Source: UBA5109 sp965661005
GTDB lineage: Bacteria > Pseudomonadota > Gammaproteobacteria > Pseudomonadales > Pseudohongiellaceae
Length of the DNA: 64,000 nt
Assembly: GCA_965661005.1 (NCBI GenBank)
Contig: CBFICB010000006.1
Location: 124,001-188,000, forward strand
Reading direction: 5' to 3'
Positions 27,504-39,700 of this stretch are shown piece after piece (positions within the stretch are counted from its first letter, which is position 1; each line of letters opens with the position of its first letter). The position numbers and the translations under genes were made by a program. Below the pieces are notes generated by a model. It searched no databases. It had not been told where the DNA came from and saw only the letters and a program-made list of their open reading frames with translations.

Positions 27504-28382
27504 ATGCCCATTATGCCCAATGATTTTTGGAGCGGCTGGGTTATCCTGTTAACGGTTATTAGTTTTATTGGATTAGCCTGGCTAATATTAAGTGTTTATT
27601 TCCTGCCATCCAGCAAAAATCATGATGGCGAAGAACCTGTTTGGGATAACAACCTAACTGAGGGTAGCAGCTCTCCTCCTTTTTGGTGGTTCTGGTTAAT
27701 TTTATCAATGATGGTTATAAGCGTTATTTACTTAATGCTATATCCAGGCCTAGGCTCATTCGAAGGTGCTTTTCGATGGTCGCAAGGTGGGCAATTATCA
27801 GAACACACTGCTGCGTATGAAAGTGAATTTGCAACGCTAGAGGCAGATATTCTAGCGACACCATATATTGAGCTTGCAGCTAATAACGAAGCAATGACTT
27901 CAGCAGCGGCGATATTTTCAGAGCATTGTTCTGCCTGTCATGGATCAGAAGCCATGGGACAAGCAAGCTTATTTCCTAATTTAAGGGATGCTGATTGGCA
28001 ATGGGGTGATACTCCGGCGCAAATAGAGCAAACGATACGAAATGGTCGACTGGCTGTGATGGTAAGTTGGCAGGCTTTACTTAATGATGAAGGCGTTGAG
28101 AATGTGGCCTCCTATGTTATGAGCTTATCGGAAAGTCCTGATATCAATCACCCCGGTAAGGCTCAATACGACATGTTTTGTATTGCCTGTCATGGACCAA
28201 CTGGCGATGAGAACCCGCTATTGGGCGCTCCTAGGCTGAATGATGATATCTGGTTATATCAAGGGGACTTGGAATCCATAAAAGAATCTATTGCTGTAGG
28301 GCGTAATGGCCAGATGCCGGCTTTTAACGAAACTCTCGACGATGTTCAAATTAAGCTACTGACTGCCTGGCTGAGTCAGTAG
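27504..28382 (+). CDS. ccoP: cbb3 cytochrome oxidase subunit III (diheme cytochrome c)
   Basis: Diheme electron entry subunit, 292 aa. Two N-terminal TM helices (~10-32 and ~60-82), a GSFEGAFRWSQGGQ segment, and heme sites CSACHG near residue 142 and CIACHG near 221, each with a downstream Met region (MGQASLFPNLRDADW; GQMPAFNETL). ATG 27504 has GGAGGA 8 nt upstream, inside the ccoQ end, and gives the family N-terminus MPIMPNDFWSGWVI. Intact frame. The usual ccoG/ccoI/ccoS assembly genes do not follow. Confidence 0.95.
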   Translation: MPIMPNDFWSGWVILLTVISFIGLAWLILSVYFLPSSKNHDGEEPVWDNNLTEGSSSPPFWWFWLILSMMVISVIYLMLYPGLGSFEGAFRWSQGGQLSEHTAAYESEFATLEADILATPYIELAANNEAMTSAAAIFSEHCSACHGSEAMGQASLFPNLRDADWQWGDTPAQIEQTIRNGRLAVMVSWQALLNDEGVENVASYVMSLSESPDINHPGKAQYDMFCIACHGPTGDENPLLGAPRLNDDIWLYQGDLESIKESIAVGRNGQMPAFNETLDDVQIKLLTAWLSQ

Positions 28383-28407
28383 CTTATAGCCTCAAAAAAC
28401 TGACTAC

Positions 28408-28803
28408 CTAATTCCAGCGACTTTCTGGCATGAAGCCAAGTTTGCCAGGTCCAAGAAGAAAGATAACTACTGCTGTCATTAAATAAAAGGCTTGTATTTC
28501 TATAGCCCATCCACCCGTTCGTGAGAGTGCAAAAACATCTCCCGAATGCACTAATAGTATGGCTACGACCATGTTGCCTGCTATCAGTAATGCAGCCACT
28601 CGAGTATAAGCGCCAGCGATCAAAAATAAGGGCGCTATTATCTCACCCACAAATACCAAATAAGCAAGGAATCCCGGAAAACCAACATTTTGTAACAGGC
28701 CCGCGATTCCATCAACGCCCCTAACCACTTTATCCCAGCCATGAAATAACATCATCAGCCCCAAGGTTAAGCGTAAAACCAGTTTTCCTGTATCCGTCGA
28801 CAT
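28408..28803 (-). CDS. DoxX-family membrane protein
   Basis: 131 aa with four predicted TM helices; begins with the family motif KLVLRLTLGLMMLFHGWDKV and has FLAYLVFVGEIIAPLFLIAG later. DoxX-family proteins are small integral membrane proteins linked in some bacteria to quinone or thiosulfate redox reactions; no specific function can be assigned here. Ribosome site AAGGGGA precedes the ATG. Converges on ccoP; divergent from the vanZ-like gene. Confidence 0.8.
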   Translation of the reverse strand: MSTDTGKLVLRLTLGLMMLFHGWDKVVRGVDGIAGLLQNVGFPGFLAYLVFVGEIIAPLFLIAGAYTRVAALLIAGNMVVAILLVHSGDVFALSRTGGWAIEIQAFYLMTAVVIFLLGPGKLGFMPESRWN

Positions 28804-28869
28804 GAGTATCCCCTTTATATCGTTTAATGTTTATTTATTTTTCTTTGCTCAAGGCTTGCCTGTTGTAGA

Positions 28870-28894
28870 CTGTATTTACAGATCAAAATTTTGA
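28870..28894. promoter_or_regulatory. Two adjacent palindromes between doxX and the vanZ-like gene
   Basis: CTGTATTTACAG (28870-28881) and TCAAAATTTTGA (28883-28894) lie side by side in a divergent intergenic region. TTGACT, a possible -35 toward vanZ, overlaps the second. They could be operators; the first is too short for a LexA box. Confidence 0.3.
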
Positions 28895-29020
28895 CTAGCT
28901 CAATATATTACAATAAACATATAAAAAACATGACTGATAATTGCTCATTCTATACTAGGCAAGAGAATTTAGTCTCCTATAGGCAGCAGCCTGTTTGAAC
29001 AGTGATGAGCAAAAACGCCC

Positions 29021-29407
29021 ATGATTCGTAAATTTGTAAATTTTCTAGCTTTTTACTGGTTGCCAATTACTGCAGTGGTTCTTGCCAGCATTACCATATT
29101 ATCACTCGCACCTTTGCAAGAATTACCACCAGCACCAGGAAGTGATAAGTTACATCATTTAATTGCTTATGCTGCCCTGGTGACTCCTTTAGCGCTAAGA
29201 AAGCCAAAACATTGGTGGTTGATAGTTTGCTTTTTCCTGGCTTTCAGTGGCGTTGTGGAGCTCGTTCAGCCTTATGTTAATCGCTATGGTGAGTGGCTGG
29301 ATATGGCGGCAAATAGCCTGGGTCTACTTTGTGGCTTATTAATAGCAGAGTTGGTATCTTTTATATATCCTGAAAAATCCAAGCAGAAGCGTCAAGTTTT
29401 AAAATGA
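29021..29407 (+). CDS. VanZ-like membrane protein
   Basis: 128 aa, four hydrophobic helices. The family segment LPPAPGSDKLHHLIAYAALV and later VELVQPYVNRYGEWLDMAAN (with the NSLG that follows) match VanZ-like proteins, named for a teicoplanin-resistance protein but mostly of unknown function. Its TGA overlaps the ATG of dcp by four bases (ATGA), so the two are probably co-translated. Confidence 0.75.
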   Translation: MIRKFVNFLAFYWLPITAVVLASITILSLAPLQELPPAPGSDKLHHLIAYAALVTPLALRKPKHWWLIVCFFLAFSGVVELVQPYVNRYGEWLDMAANSLGLLCGLLIAELVSFIYPEKSKQKRQVLK

Positions 29408-31578
29408 ATTATCAATTTACTTTTTTAATACCGCTAAGTATCAGTTTGCTCGTAGCCTGTTCTAACGATAACTCCGCTAACCAGAGCTCCACTGAAATCA
29501 CCTTAATTGAGACAGAAACTACTATGAGTAATGCGCCAACAGATAACCCTTTTTTAAGGCCTAGCCCTTTAGTATTTCAATTTCCGCAATTTGATTTAAT
29601 CTCTTCAGAACACTACTTGCCTGCTTTTGAACAAGGAATGGTCGAACAACTAGCCGAAATTGAAACGATTACCAGCCAACCTGAAGCACCAACCTTTGCT
29701 GATACCATATTAGCTCTTGAGTTATCCGGACAATTACTCAATCGAGTTGCTACCGTCTTTTACTCAATGAGCTCGGCTCATACTAATGAAGAGCTGAATG
29801 CTATACAGCGTGAAATTGCGCCACTGTTATCTGCCCATAGTGATCAAATCAATTTAAATGCGGCTTTATTTAGTCGAATTGATAGGCTATACCAAGACCG
29901 AAGCACATTGGGCTTAGATGCTGAATCACTTCGCTTATTGGAAGAAACGCACAAAGCTTTTGTTAGGGCTGGAGCTCAGCTCAATGAAGCGGATAAGGAA
30001 AGATTAAGAGCGATCAATACTGAGTTAGCTGAGTTATCTACACGCTTTAGCCAAAATGTTTTGAATGAGGTTAATGATGTTGCAATGATCATTGAAGAAA
30101 GAGCTGATTTGGCCGGTCTAAGTGAAGCTGAAATTCAGGCGGCTGCAGATGAGGCAAATGCTAGAGATTTGGCTGGAAAGTACGTCATTCCTCTACTCAA
30201 TACCAGCGGCCAGCCTTCTCTAACAAAACTTGAAAACCGGACTCTGCGCCAGGGTATCTATGAGACATCCTTGTTAAGAGGGAATCGAGGAGGCGAATAT
30301 GACAACCGTGAAATTCTAAGCAGAACCCTAACCCTGCGGGATGAAAAAGCAGAATTGTTAGGCTTTGACTCTCATGCCGAATACATCTTGCAAAATCAAA
30401 CAGCTCAAAGCGTTGACGCAGTTAACCAAAGCCTGGCTGAACTGATTCCTCCGGCTGTTGCCAATGCACATAGAGAAGCCGCAGACCTGCAGGCAATGAT
30501 AGATGCCGAAGGAGGCAATTTCGAATTGGCAGCCTGGGATTGGACCTACTATGCTGAAAAAGTCAGACAAGAACGTTATCAGTTTGATGAGAACCAACTA
30601 CGACCATATTTCGAAGTTAATAATGTAATGCAAAATGGTTTATTTTACACCGCCGAACAAATTTACGGCCTTGGCTTTCAAGAGCGTTTTGATTTGCCTG
30701 TCTATCAGGAAGATGTTCGTGTGTTTGAAGTCTTTGAAGAAGACGGTAGCACTCTGGCTTTCTTTATAATGGACCTATACGCCCGCTCCAGCAAAAGGGG
30801 TGGGGCATGGATGAATGCCTATGTAAGCCAATCTAACTTACTAGAGCAGCGACCAATCGTTGCAAACCACTTAAATATTCCTGAGCCTCCTCCTGGCGAG
30901 CCAACACTAATGACTTTTGATGAAGTCACCACGATGTTTCATGAATTCGGACATGCCTTGCATGGTATGTTTTCCAATGTAACTTACCCGTCTTTTTCTG
31001 GCACTAGCGTACCAAGAGACTTTGTCGAATTCCCTTCACAAGTCAATGAAATGTGGGCTAGCTGGCCTGAAGTACTTGGAAACTATGCAGTGCATTACGA
31101 AACAGGTGAGCCTTTACCTAGCGAATTACTTCAGAAAGTAATGGATTCTCAGCTATTTAATCAAGGTTTTGCAACCACAGAATATCTAGCCGCAGCACTA
31201 ACTGACTTCGCTTTACACCAATTACCGGCAGATGAAATTCCTTCAGCAGATGAGATCATGCAGTTCGAAGCAGATGCTTTAAGAAATGCAGGCTTTAACT
31301 TGGCTTCTGTACCCCCTCGATATCGTCTAAGCTACTTTTCTCACATTATGGGCGGGTATTCAGCAGGATATTATTCCTATATCTGGAGTGAAGTGCTGGA
31401 TGCGGACACGGTGGAGTGGTTTAAAGAAAATGGAGGCATGCTTAGACAAAACGGCCAATACTTTAGAGACACCTTACTTTCTAAAGGTGGCAGCGTTGAG
31501 GCTATGGATTTGTTTAGAAATTTCAGAGGACGTGCCCCTAATGTTGAACCCTTGCTGATCAGGCGCGGTTTAAACTAA
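29404..31578 (+). CDS. dcp: Peptidyl-dipeptidase Dcp-like M3 metallopeptidase, putative lipoprotein
   Basis: Zinc peptidase of family M3 that removes C-terminal dipeptides. 724 aa. The N-terminus has a lipoprotein-type signal (ISLLVACSND: lipobox LVAC, residues ~16-19), so it may be anchored in the periplasm. The active site is HEFGHALHGMFS near residue 515, with the downstream Glu in FVEFPSQVNEMW, a segment specific to the Dcp branch; GGYSAGYYSYIWSEVLDADT near the C-terminus is also conserved. E. coli Dcp has no such signal peptide. Translationally coupled to the vanZ-like gene; terminator at 31601-31627. Confidence 0.85.
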   Translation: MNYQFTFLIPLSISLLVACSNDNSANQSSTEITLIETETTMSNAPTDNPFLRPSPLVFQFPQFDLISSEHYLPAFEQGMVEQLAEIETITSQPEAPTFADTILALELSGQLLNRVATVFYSMSSAHTNEELNAIQREIAPLLSAHSDQINLNAALFSRIDRLYQDRSTLGLDAESLRLLEETHKAFVRAGAQLNEADKERLRAINTELAELSTRFSQNVLNEVNDVAMIIEERADLAGLSEAEIQAAADEANARDLAGKYVIPLLNTSGQPSLTKLENRTLRQGIYETSLLRGNRGGEYDNREILSRTLTLRDEKAELLGFDSHAEYILQNQTAQSVDAVNQSLAELIPPAVANAHREAADLQAMIDAEGGNFELAAWDWTYYAEKVRQERYQFDENQLRPYFEVNNVMQNGLFYTAEQIYGLGFQERFDLPVYQEDVRVFEVFEEDGSTLAFFIMDLYARSSKRGGAWMNAYVSQSNLLEQRPIVANHLNIPEPPPGEPTLMTFDEVTTMFHEFGHALHGMFSNVTYPSFSGTSVPRDFVEFPSQVNEMWASWPEVLGNYAVHYETGEPLPSELLQKVMDSQLFNQGFATTEYLAAALTDFALHQLPADEIPSADEIMQFEADALRNAGFNLASVPPRYRLSYFSHIMGGYSAGYYSYIWSEVLDADTVEWFKENGGMLRQNGQYFRDTLLSKGGSVEAMDLFRNFRGRAPNVEPLLIRRGLN

Positions 31579-31600
31579 AATAAATTCAGCATAAAAGCAT

Positions 31601-31627
31601 AAAAAAAGGGCTCGAAGAGCCCTTTTT
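31601..31627 (+). terminator. Rho-independent terminator after dcp, bidirectional
   Basis: A7-GGGCTC-GAA-GAGCCC-T5: a perfect 6-bp GC stem with flanking A and T runs, between convergent dcp and the small secreted protein gene. Confidence 0.9.
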
Positions 31628-31649
31628 AAATCACGAAAGAAAATATAAT

Positions 31650-32021
31650 TTAATTGTCGCTTGATTGGTATATTTGAACTTGAACATTAAATGCTTCTGC
31701 AATTGCTTCCTGCGCATCAACATTCGCATTAATCAAATCAGTCCACTCATTTATGGCATCTGCGCCTGCAGAATCTGACCTTCTTTCTATCACTGTATTA
31801 ACGCAATCTATAAATTCATTTGAATCAGCCATGTATGCTTGAACGGCATCTTGCGCATCTAAAAGTATATCAAGATCTTGACCGGCATTATCAGGGATCA
31901 TAGGTACTGCTGGATTAGTACAATTTGCCCCTCCAATTGGACGATCTTGTGCTAAACCTATTGTCGAAGTCATTGCTAACAGAGCAACTCCCAGGCTAAA
32001 TTTTCTGATAAATGAACTCAT
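31650..32021 (-). CDS. Small secreted protein, unrecognised
   Basis: About 123 aa with a clear Sec signal peptide (to ~25, LAMTSTIGLA-Q). The mature part is acidic and helical, with two cysteines (GGANCTNP and EFIDCVNT) that may form a disulfide. I prefer ATG 32021, six bases after GGGAG; an in-frame ATG two codons earlier leaves no room for the ribosome site. No family is recognised; it is probably periplasmic or exported. Monocistronic. Confidence 0.65.
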   Translation of the reverse strand: MSSFIRKFSLGVALLAMTSTIGLAQDRPIGGANCTNPAVPMIPDNAGQDLDILLDAQDAVQAYMADSNEFIDCVNTVIERRSDSAGADAINEWTDLINANVDAQEAIAEAFNVQVQIYQSSDN

Positions 32022-32170
32022 TACCATCTCCCGTAAGTGGATTTTTTAATTGTGGATGCAAGGCTACCTAATCTTCAGCAATTAGTCCAAACATCAACCG
32101 TTTTTTTACAAAAATTTTAAGCAGAAATCCTTAGGGCTTTCTGCTTGGCTTTAGATTAAAATTCATAATA

Positions 32171-33445
32171 ATGATTGATACTGATTTTGATAAAAACCAT
32201 ATTTGGCACCCCTACACTTCTATGCAAAACCCCTTGCCGGTTTACCCCGTGGCAAAGGCTGATGGAGTGTATATAGAACTGGAAGATGGACGGCGCCTTA
32301 TCGATGGAATGGCGTCATGGTGGTGCATGATTCATGGCTATAACCAGCCAGAACTAAACCATGCAATCAAAGAACAGTTAGAGAATATGGCCCATGTCAT
32401 GTTTGGTGGTCTTACCCATGCGCCAGCCATTGAACTAGCTAAACTTTTGGTTCAAATCACTCCATACTCACTGCAAAAAGTTTTTATTTCTGACTCAGGC
32501 TCTGTCGCTGTTGAAGTCGCGATTAAGATGGCCAAACAATACTGGATAAATCTGGGCCAACAAAACAGAACTAAAGTGTTAAGTCTTCGTGGCGCCTACC
32601 ATGGTGACACTTATGCAGCTATGTCGGTTTGTGATCCTTTCACCGGCATGCATCATTTATTTAAAGGTAGCCTGCCCCTAAACTATTTTGCAGAAAGACC
32701 CGCCTGTCGCTTTGGTGAACCCTGCAATGAAAAAGATTTATCCAATATCAAGTTTTTATTAAAAAAACATCAGAACGAGCTAGCGGCTCTCATTTTGGAG
32801 CCGATTGCGCAAGGCGCAGGAGGTATGTGGTTTTATTCTGCGGAGTATTTATCAGCGATCAGGTCCTTATGTGATGAATATGACGTACTACTAATTGCCG
32901 ATGAAATTGCTACCGGCTTTGGCAGAACCGGGCTTATGTTTGCCTGTGAACATGCCAATATTGATCCAGATATACTGTGTTTAGGTAAAGCATTAACTGG
33001 AGGTTATATGAGCCTAGCTGCAACTCTTTGCAATGATAAAGTCAGCGATGGAATATCTAAAAACGACGGTGTATTTATGCATGGCCCGACTTTCATGGGA
33101 AACCCACTAGCTTGTGCTACAGCTATAAGCAGCATTAATCTGCTCTTAAATTCACCCTGGCAAAATAGAGTTTCGGCTATTGAGCAGCAATTATCCAAAG
33201 AGCTGAAAAGCTGTCTAGAAAGCAGCTCTGTTAATGAAATTAGAACACTTGGGGCAATCGGCGTAGTTGAGATGAAAGAAGCGATTGATATAAAACTCGC
33301 TCAGGAGTTTTTTGTGAGTAAAGGCGTCTGGATTCGTCCATTCGGCAAACTGCTCTATGTAATGCCTCCTTATATTATTAAGCCGAAAGAACTCAGTCAG
33401 CTCACTCAAGCAATTCTAGCGTTCACAAAATTATTAACAGAATGA
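32171..33445 (+). CDS. bioA: Adenosylmethionine-8-amino-7-oxononanoate aminotransferase
   Basis: PLP aminotransferase converting KAPA to DAPA with SAM as amino donor. 424 aa. Family N-terminus HIWHPYTSMQNPLPVYPV, then GMASWWCMIHGYNQPELNHA, SDSGSVAVEVAIKMA, RGAYHGDTYAAMSVCDP, IADEIATGFGRTG and the PLP lysine in CLGKALTGGYMSLAA. It supplies the biotin step missing from bioBFCD 10 kb away. Monocistronic, convergent with folK. Confidence 0.96.
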   Translation: MIDTDFDKNHIWHPYTSMQNPLPVYPVAKADGVYIELEDGRRLIDGMASWWCMIHGYNQPELNHAIKEQLENMAHVMFGGLTHAPAIELAKLLVQITPYSLQKVFISDSGSVAVEVAIKMAKQYWINLGQQNRTKVLSLRGAYHGDTYAAMSVCDPFTGMHHLFKGSLPLNYFAERPACRFGEPCNEKDLSNIKFLLKKHQNELAALILEPIAQGAGGMWFYSAEYLSAIRSLCDEYDVLLIADEIATGFGRTGLMFACEHANIDPDILCLGKALTGGYMSLAATLCNDKVSDGISKNDGVFMHGPTFMGNPLACATAISSINLLLNSPWQNRVSAIEQQLSKELKSCLESSSVNEIRTLGAIGVVEMKEAIDIKLAQEFFVSKGVWIRPFGKLLYVMPPYIIKPKELSQLTQAILAFTKLLTE

Positions 33446-33621
33446 GCTCAGGCTAGCTTATGTTTTGTAAACCAGATCTCTCTTTATTATAAAAAAATAC
33501 CTATAATTCGAGCCAATTAATCATGGCTCCCCCATGTGCTAGCAGTAGATTCTTTTGTAACTTTTAAAAAGTTATTTAAGTAGTTGTAGAAATCCGAAGC
33601 ATTTAAAACCCGCTTATCTTA

Positions 33622-33646
33622 ACTCCGCTACTGGCGGAGTTTTTTT
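33622..33646 (+). terminator. Rho-independent terminator on the plus strand after bioA
   Basis: ACTCCGC-TACTG-GCGGAGT followed by T7 on the plus strand, about 180 nt past the bioA stop. The stem lies over the last codons and stop of folK on the other strand. The minus-strand side has no T-run, so it serves the plus strand. Confidence 0.75.
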
Positions 33647-34116
33647 ATAAAACTAATCATCCTTGCATAAGCATATTTACTTAAAAGTTCTTGCAAAGGT
33701 TTTAGCACAAAATCCCTATTAAGTATTTCAGGGTGTGGCAACATCAACTTTTCACTTTGCAGACTCTCTTCTTTATATACAAGCAAATCTAAATCAATTG
33801 TTCTTGCTTCATTTTTAATTCCACTACGCTTTCTTCCCATTTTGTTTTCAATATTCTGCAGCTTATGCAGGAGACTTAGAGATGTTTCATTATGTTTAGG
33901 GATATAAGCTATAACCGCATTAATAAATTTTGGAGAATCAGGCGGACAATCTAAAGGCTCACTTTCGAACAAGCTTGACAGTAAAATTGACTCATCACTA
34001 AAAATACTTATGCGCTTGACAGCCTCCAGCACATTTTCTTTTGGCGAACCAAAATCTGAATCAAGATTTGAACCCAAACCAATAAAAACATACTTTTTGA
34101 AATCTTTAATTAGCAT
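33628..34116 (-). CDS. folK: 2-amino-4-hydroxy-6-hydroxymethyldihydropteridine diphosphokinase
   Basis: HPPK of folate synthesis: transfers pyrophosphate from ATP to hydroxymethyl-dihydropterin. 162 aa. YVFIGLGSNLDSDFGSPKEN at the N-terminus, SSLFESEPLDCPPDSPKFIN, the GRKRSGIKNEARTIDLDLLV catalytic block near residue 95, and LPHPEILNRDFVLKPL. It stands alone, apart from the pcnB-folK-panBC arrangement common in this class; a second copy elsewhere cannot be excluded. Its last codons lie in the plus-strand terminator stem. Confidence 0.93.
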   Translation of the reverse strand: MLIKDFKKYVFIGLGSNLDSDFGSPKENVLEAVKRISIFSDESILLSSLFESEPLDCPPDSPKFINAVIAYIPKHNETSLSLLHKLQNIENKMGRKRSGIKNEARTIDLDLLVYKEESLQSEKLMLPHPEILNRDFVLKPLQELLSKYAYARMISFIKKLRQ

Positions 34117-34247
34117 TGGGACATATGATTGTTGAAAGCGAATTTTATACGAGGCGAAGGCTAAATTAATTAAAGGCTTACTTTACAGTAAGTAACTGGA
34201 TAAATTAATTTTTTTAACAAAGCAGAAACGAGCGCAATAGCTCTATT

Positions 34248-35311
34248 TTAGTGATACTTAGCGGACAGTTCGTGAACAGCATCTATAAATACTTTCGCAT
34301 GATCAGGATCAACATGCTGATGTATCCCATGCCCAAGATTAAATACATGCCCATTACCTGAGCCAAATTGTTCAAGGATCATGGCAACTTCGGCGCGAAT
34401 TTTTTCTGGGCTGGCATATAACACAGAGGGATCCATATTGCCCTGCAGGGAGACTTGGTGACCTATTCTGGTTCTGGCATTTGCAATATTGATCGTCCAA
34501 TCCAAACCAACACAATCAGCTCCACTATCTGCAATTGTTTCCAACCAAAGACCACCATTCTTTGTAAAGACAATAATCGGAACTTGCCTTCCGTCGTTTT
34601 CACGAATTAGTCCTCTTATTATTTTCTCCATATAGGCTAGAGAAAATTCCTTATAGCAATGCGGGCTTAAAGCGCCACCCCAGGTATCGAAAATTTGCAC
34701 AGCTTGAGCCCCGGCGCGTATCTGGGCATTAAGATAATCGGTAACTGATAGAGCAACTTTTTCTAGTAGTTGATGCATTAATTCTGGCGAATTCATCATT
34801 AAACTTTTTATAGTGGCAAAATCCTTGCTGCTGCCACCCTCAACCATATAAGTTGCTACTGTCCAGGGGCTTCCTGAAAAGCCAATCAGGGGTACGGCAC
34901 CATTCAACTCCTTTCGAATGAGACTGACAGCATCCAGCACATAAGGTAAATCTTGCTGGGCATTGGTCACAGGTAAGGCCTCAATATCTGCTTCAGTGCG
35001 CACCGGCTTATGAAATTTCGGCCCTTCTCCAGCCTCAAAATATAGCCCTAAACCCATGGCATCAGGAATAGTTAAAATATCAGAAAAAAGAATTGCAGCA
35101 TCCAGTTCGTAACGACGTAAAGGTTGTAAAGTGACTTCACAGGCGAGCTCTGGATTTTGGCAAAGGTTCATGAAATTGCCTGCTTTAGAACGAACCTCGC
35201 GATATTCTGGCAGGTATCGCCCTGCCTGACGCATCATCCAGACTGGCGTTACGTCAACATCCTGACGTAATAGAGCTTTTAGAAAACGATCATTTTTAAG
35301 AGCAGCTGTCA

Positions 35312-35312
<1 letters not shown>
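34248..35312 (-). CDS. hemE: Uroporphyrinogen decarboxylase
   Basis: Decarboxylates the four acetate groups of uroporphyrinogen III to coproporphyrinogen III. 354 aa. N-terminal signature [16 protein letters not shown] near residue 22, then [17 protein letters not shown], the glycine-rich [17 protein letters not shown], and [17 protein letters not shown] near the C-terminus. It shares one base with the gltD stop (TAATG), so the gltB-gltD-hemE genes form one unit. Confidence 0.96.
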
Positions 35313-36748
<1,436 letters not shown>

Positions 36749-36759
36749 TTATCTTCAAA

Positions 36760-39700
36760 CTACTGTGAAGTCACATCAATATAATCTAGTAGACTTTTCA
36801 TATTGGCTTCTTTTGGAATGACTAGCCAAAATTTACGTAAATAATCTACATAGTTGTCTAGTATTTCCTGCCCCCAGGCACTATTCGTTTCATCTACGAA
36901 TTCCTGTATTACACCGCGCAAATGATTTCGATATTCTTCCATTCCTTCCTGGCGTATTCGGTGTACTTCTATCAACTCGTGGTTATATTTATCAACAAAG
37001 TTTTTTTCAAGATCCAAAACATAGGCGAAACCTCCCGTCATACCGGCACCAAAGTTATGCCCGACACTACCCAGCACGGTTACCATTCCACCTGTCATAT
37101 ATTCGCAGCAGTGATCCCCTGCACCTTCTATGACGGCATGTACACCAGAATTTCTAACAGCAAACCTTTCGCCAGCCCGGCCTGAGACAAATAATTTTCC
37201 ACCCGTGCCGCCATACAAGCAGGTATTGCCAATTATCGAAGTATCCTGTGATTTAAAACTTGAGCCGGCAGGAGGCACAATCACCAGTTTTCCACCAGCC
37301 ATGCCTTTACCTACATAATCATTAGCATCCCCAACTAAAGTCATATTCAAACCACCGGCATTCCAGACGCCGAAACTTTGTCCGACACACCCAGTTAATC
37401 GAATATTAAGTGGGGCATCAGCCATTCCATCATTTCCATGGCGTTTAGCAATTTCACCTGATAAACGGGCACCTATAGAGCGATTAAAATTTTGCACTTC
37501 ATAGTTAAAAATACCACCACTCTTAGTTTCAATCGCAGGCAACATATCTTTAACCATCTGCTCAGCAAGTAAGCCTTTATCCAGAGGCTCATTACTGAGC
37601 GTAGTGCAAAACTGATCTTTGTCTGCCGGGATATGGTCATTGTGCAGTAACCGGGATAAGTCGATATTTGCTTGTTTCTCTGTTTCAGGCTCAATAATTT
37701 CAAACAAATCAGTGCGCCCAATCAGATCTACCAAATTGCTAACACCAAGACGCGCCATCCACTGTCGAGTATCCTGAGCAACAAATTTAAAATAATTCAT
37801 GACCATTTCCACTTCACCGATAAAATGCTTCGCTCGCAATTTATCGTCCTGAGTAGCCACGCCAGTTGCGCAATTATTTAAATGGCAAATACGTAAATAC
37901 TTACATCCCAATGCAACCATAGGGATCGTGCCAAAGCCAAAACTCTCTGCTCCTAGTATTGCCGCTTTGATTACATCAAGACCGGTTTTTAATCCACCAT
38001 CAGCTTGCAAGCGAATGCGTCCACGTAAGCCATTGGCTCGCAAGGATTGTTGTACTTCACTTAAACCTAGTTCCCAAGGGTTTCCGGCATAGCGAATAGA
38101 TGTTAAAGGACTAGCACCTGTACCACCATCGTGACCTGAGATGGTAATGAAATCAGCATAGGCTTTTGCCACACCAGCAGCAATAGTGCCAACTCCTGGC
38201 CCGGCAACAAGTTTTACCGAAACCATGGCTTCGGGATTTACCTGCTTCAAATCGAAAATTAATTGTGCTAAATCTTCAATAGAATAAATATCGTGATGCG
38301 GGGGAGGCGAGATAAGTGTTACACCTGGTACTGAATAGCGTAATCTGGCGATTAGCTCATTCACTTTCCGGCCTGGTAATTGGCCGCCCTCTCCAGGTTT
38401 GGCTCCCTGAGCAATTTTTATCTGTAACACTTCTGCGTTAACTAAATAATGAGGTGTAACACCAAAACGCCCAGACGCTATTTGTTTAATTTTTGATACT
38501 TTATCTGTGCCATAACGAGCGATATCTTCACCGCCTTCTCCAGAGTTAGATCGTCCACCCAAACGGTTCATCGCTTGCGCTAATGATTCATGAGCTTCTG
38601 GCGATAATGCGCCTAGCGACATCCCAGCCGAATCAAATCGTTTTAAAATATTTTCAAGAGGCTCAACTTCGTCTATATCTATTGAGTCCAAGTCTTCACG
38701 TAAGGCCAACATATCACGCAAAGTCGATACCGGACGGTTATCCACTAATTGGGCAAAGGCTCGGTATTTTCCAAAATCACCACTTTTAACAGCTTCCTGA
38801 ATAGTCATGACAACATCAGGATTTATCATATGGTACTCACCGCCATGAATATATTTAAGCAAACCGCCAGCCTGCAGCCCCTTACGCGCTGACCATGCCT
38901 CCTTGGCCAATATTTGCTGATCCTTTTGAATATGTGCAAAGGTTGCTCCTTGAATACGGCTCAAACTTTCAGGGAAACATAAATCTGTTACTTCATCAGC
39001 TAAACCGACAATTTCAAATAACTCAGCGCCACGATAAGAACTAATCGTGCTAATGCCCATTTTTGAAAGAATTTTAAGTAGTCCTTTGTTTATTCCTTTA
39101 CGATAGTTTTTATGCGCCTTTAATAGCGGCATCTCAATGAGATTATGAGCAACCATATGTTCGATAGTGTCATAACTCATATAAGGGTAAACTGCCGTTG
39201 CACCATAGCCAATCAAACAAGCAACTTGGTGTGAATCTCGCGCGCTAGCTGTTTCTACAATTAAGTTGCTATCACAGCGCAGACCCTTTTCATTGAGATT
39301 GTGATGAATAGCTGCTGTTGCCAGCAAGGCATTGATGACTAACTGCCCCTTTTGTGGCATGCGTTCGGAAAGGAACAATAAAACCTTGCCATCGCGCACA
39401 GCTTGTTCTGTTTTTTTGACGAGCTCTTCTATTGCTTGTTTCAGACCAATATCTGGATCATATGCCAAGCTGAAGTGTGCAGACTCGTAATCCGGCCTTT
39501 TCAGGTGCAATAGATTGTAATACTTAACCGGGGATAACAACGGTGAAGTTAAAATAACCCGGTTAGCATGCTCTGGGGTCTCCTCGAAAACATTGAGTTC
39601 TCTACCCATTCGAGTTTCCAAGGACATCACAATAGTTTCACGCAAGGAATCGATTGGTGGATTAGTCACTTGAGCAAACTGCTGCCTGAAGTAATCATAA

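Noticed and set aside
33465..33473. TTGTAAACC, a perfect BirA (biotin operator) half-site near bioA
   Set aside because: It lies downstream of the bioA stop and no matching GGTTTACAA half follows at 14-16 nt, so it is most likely chance.
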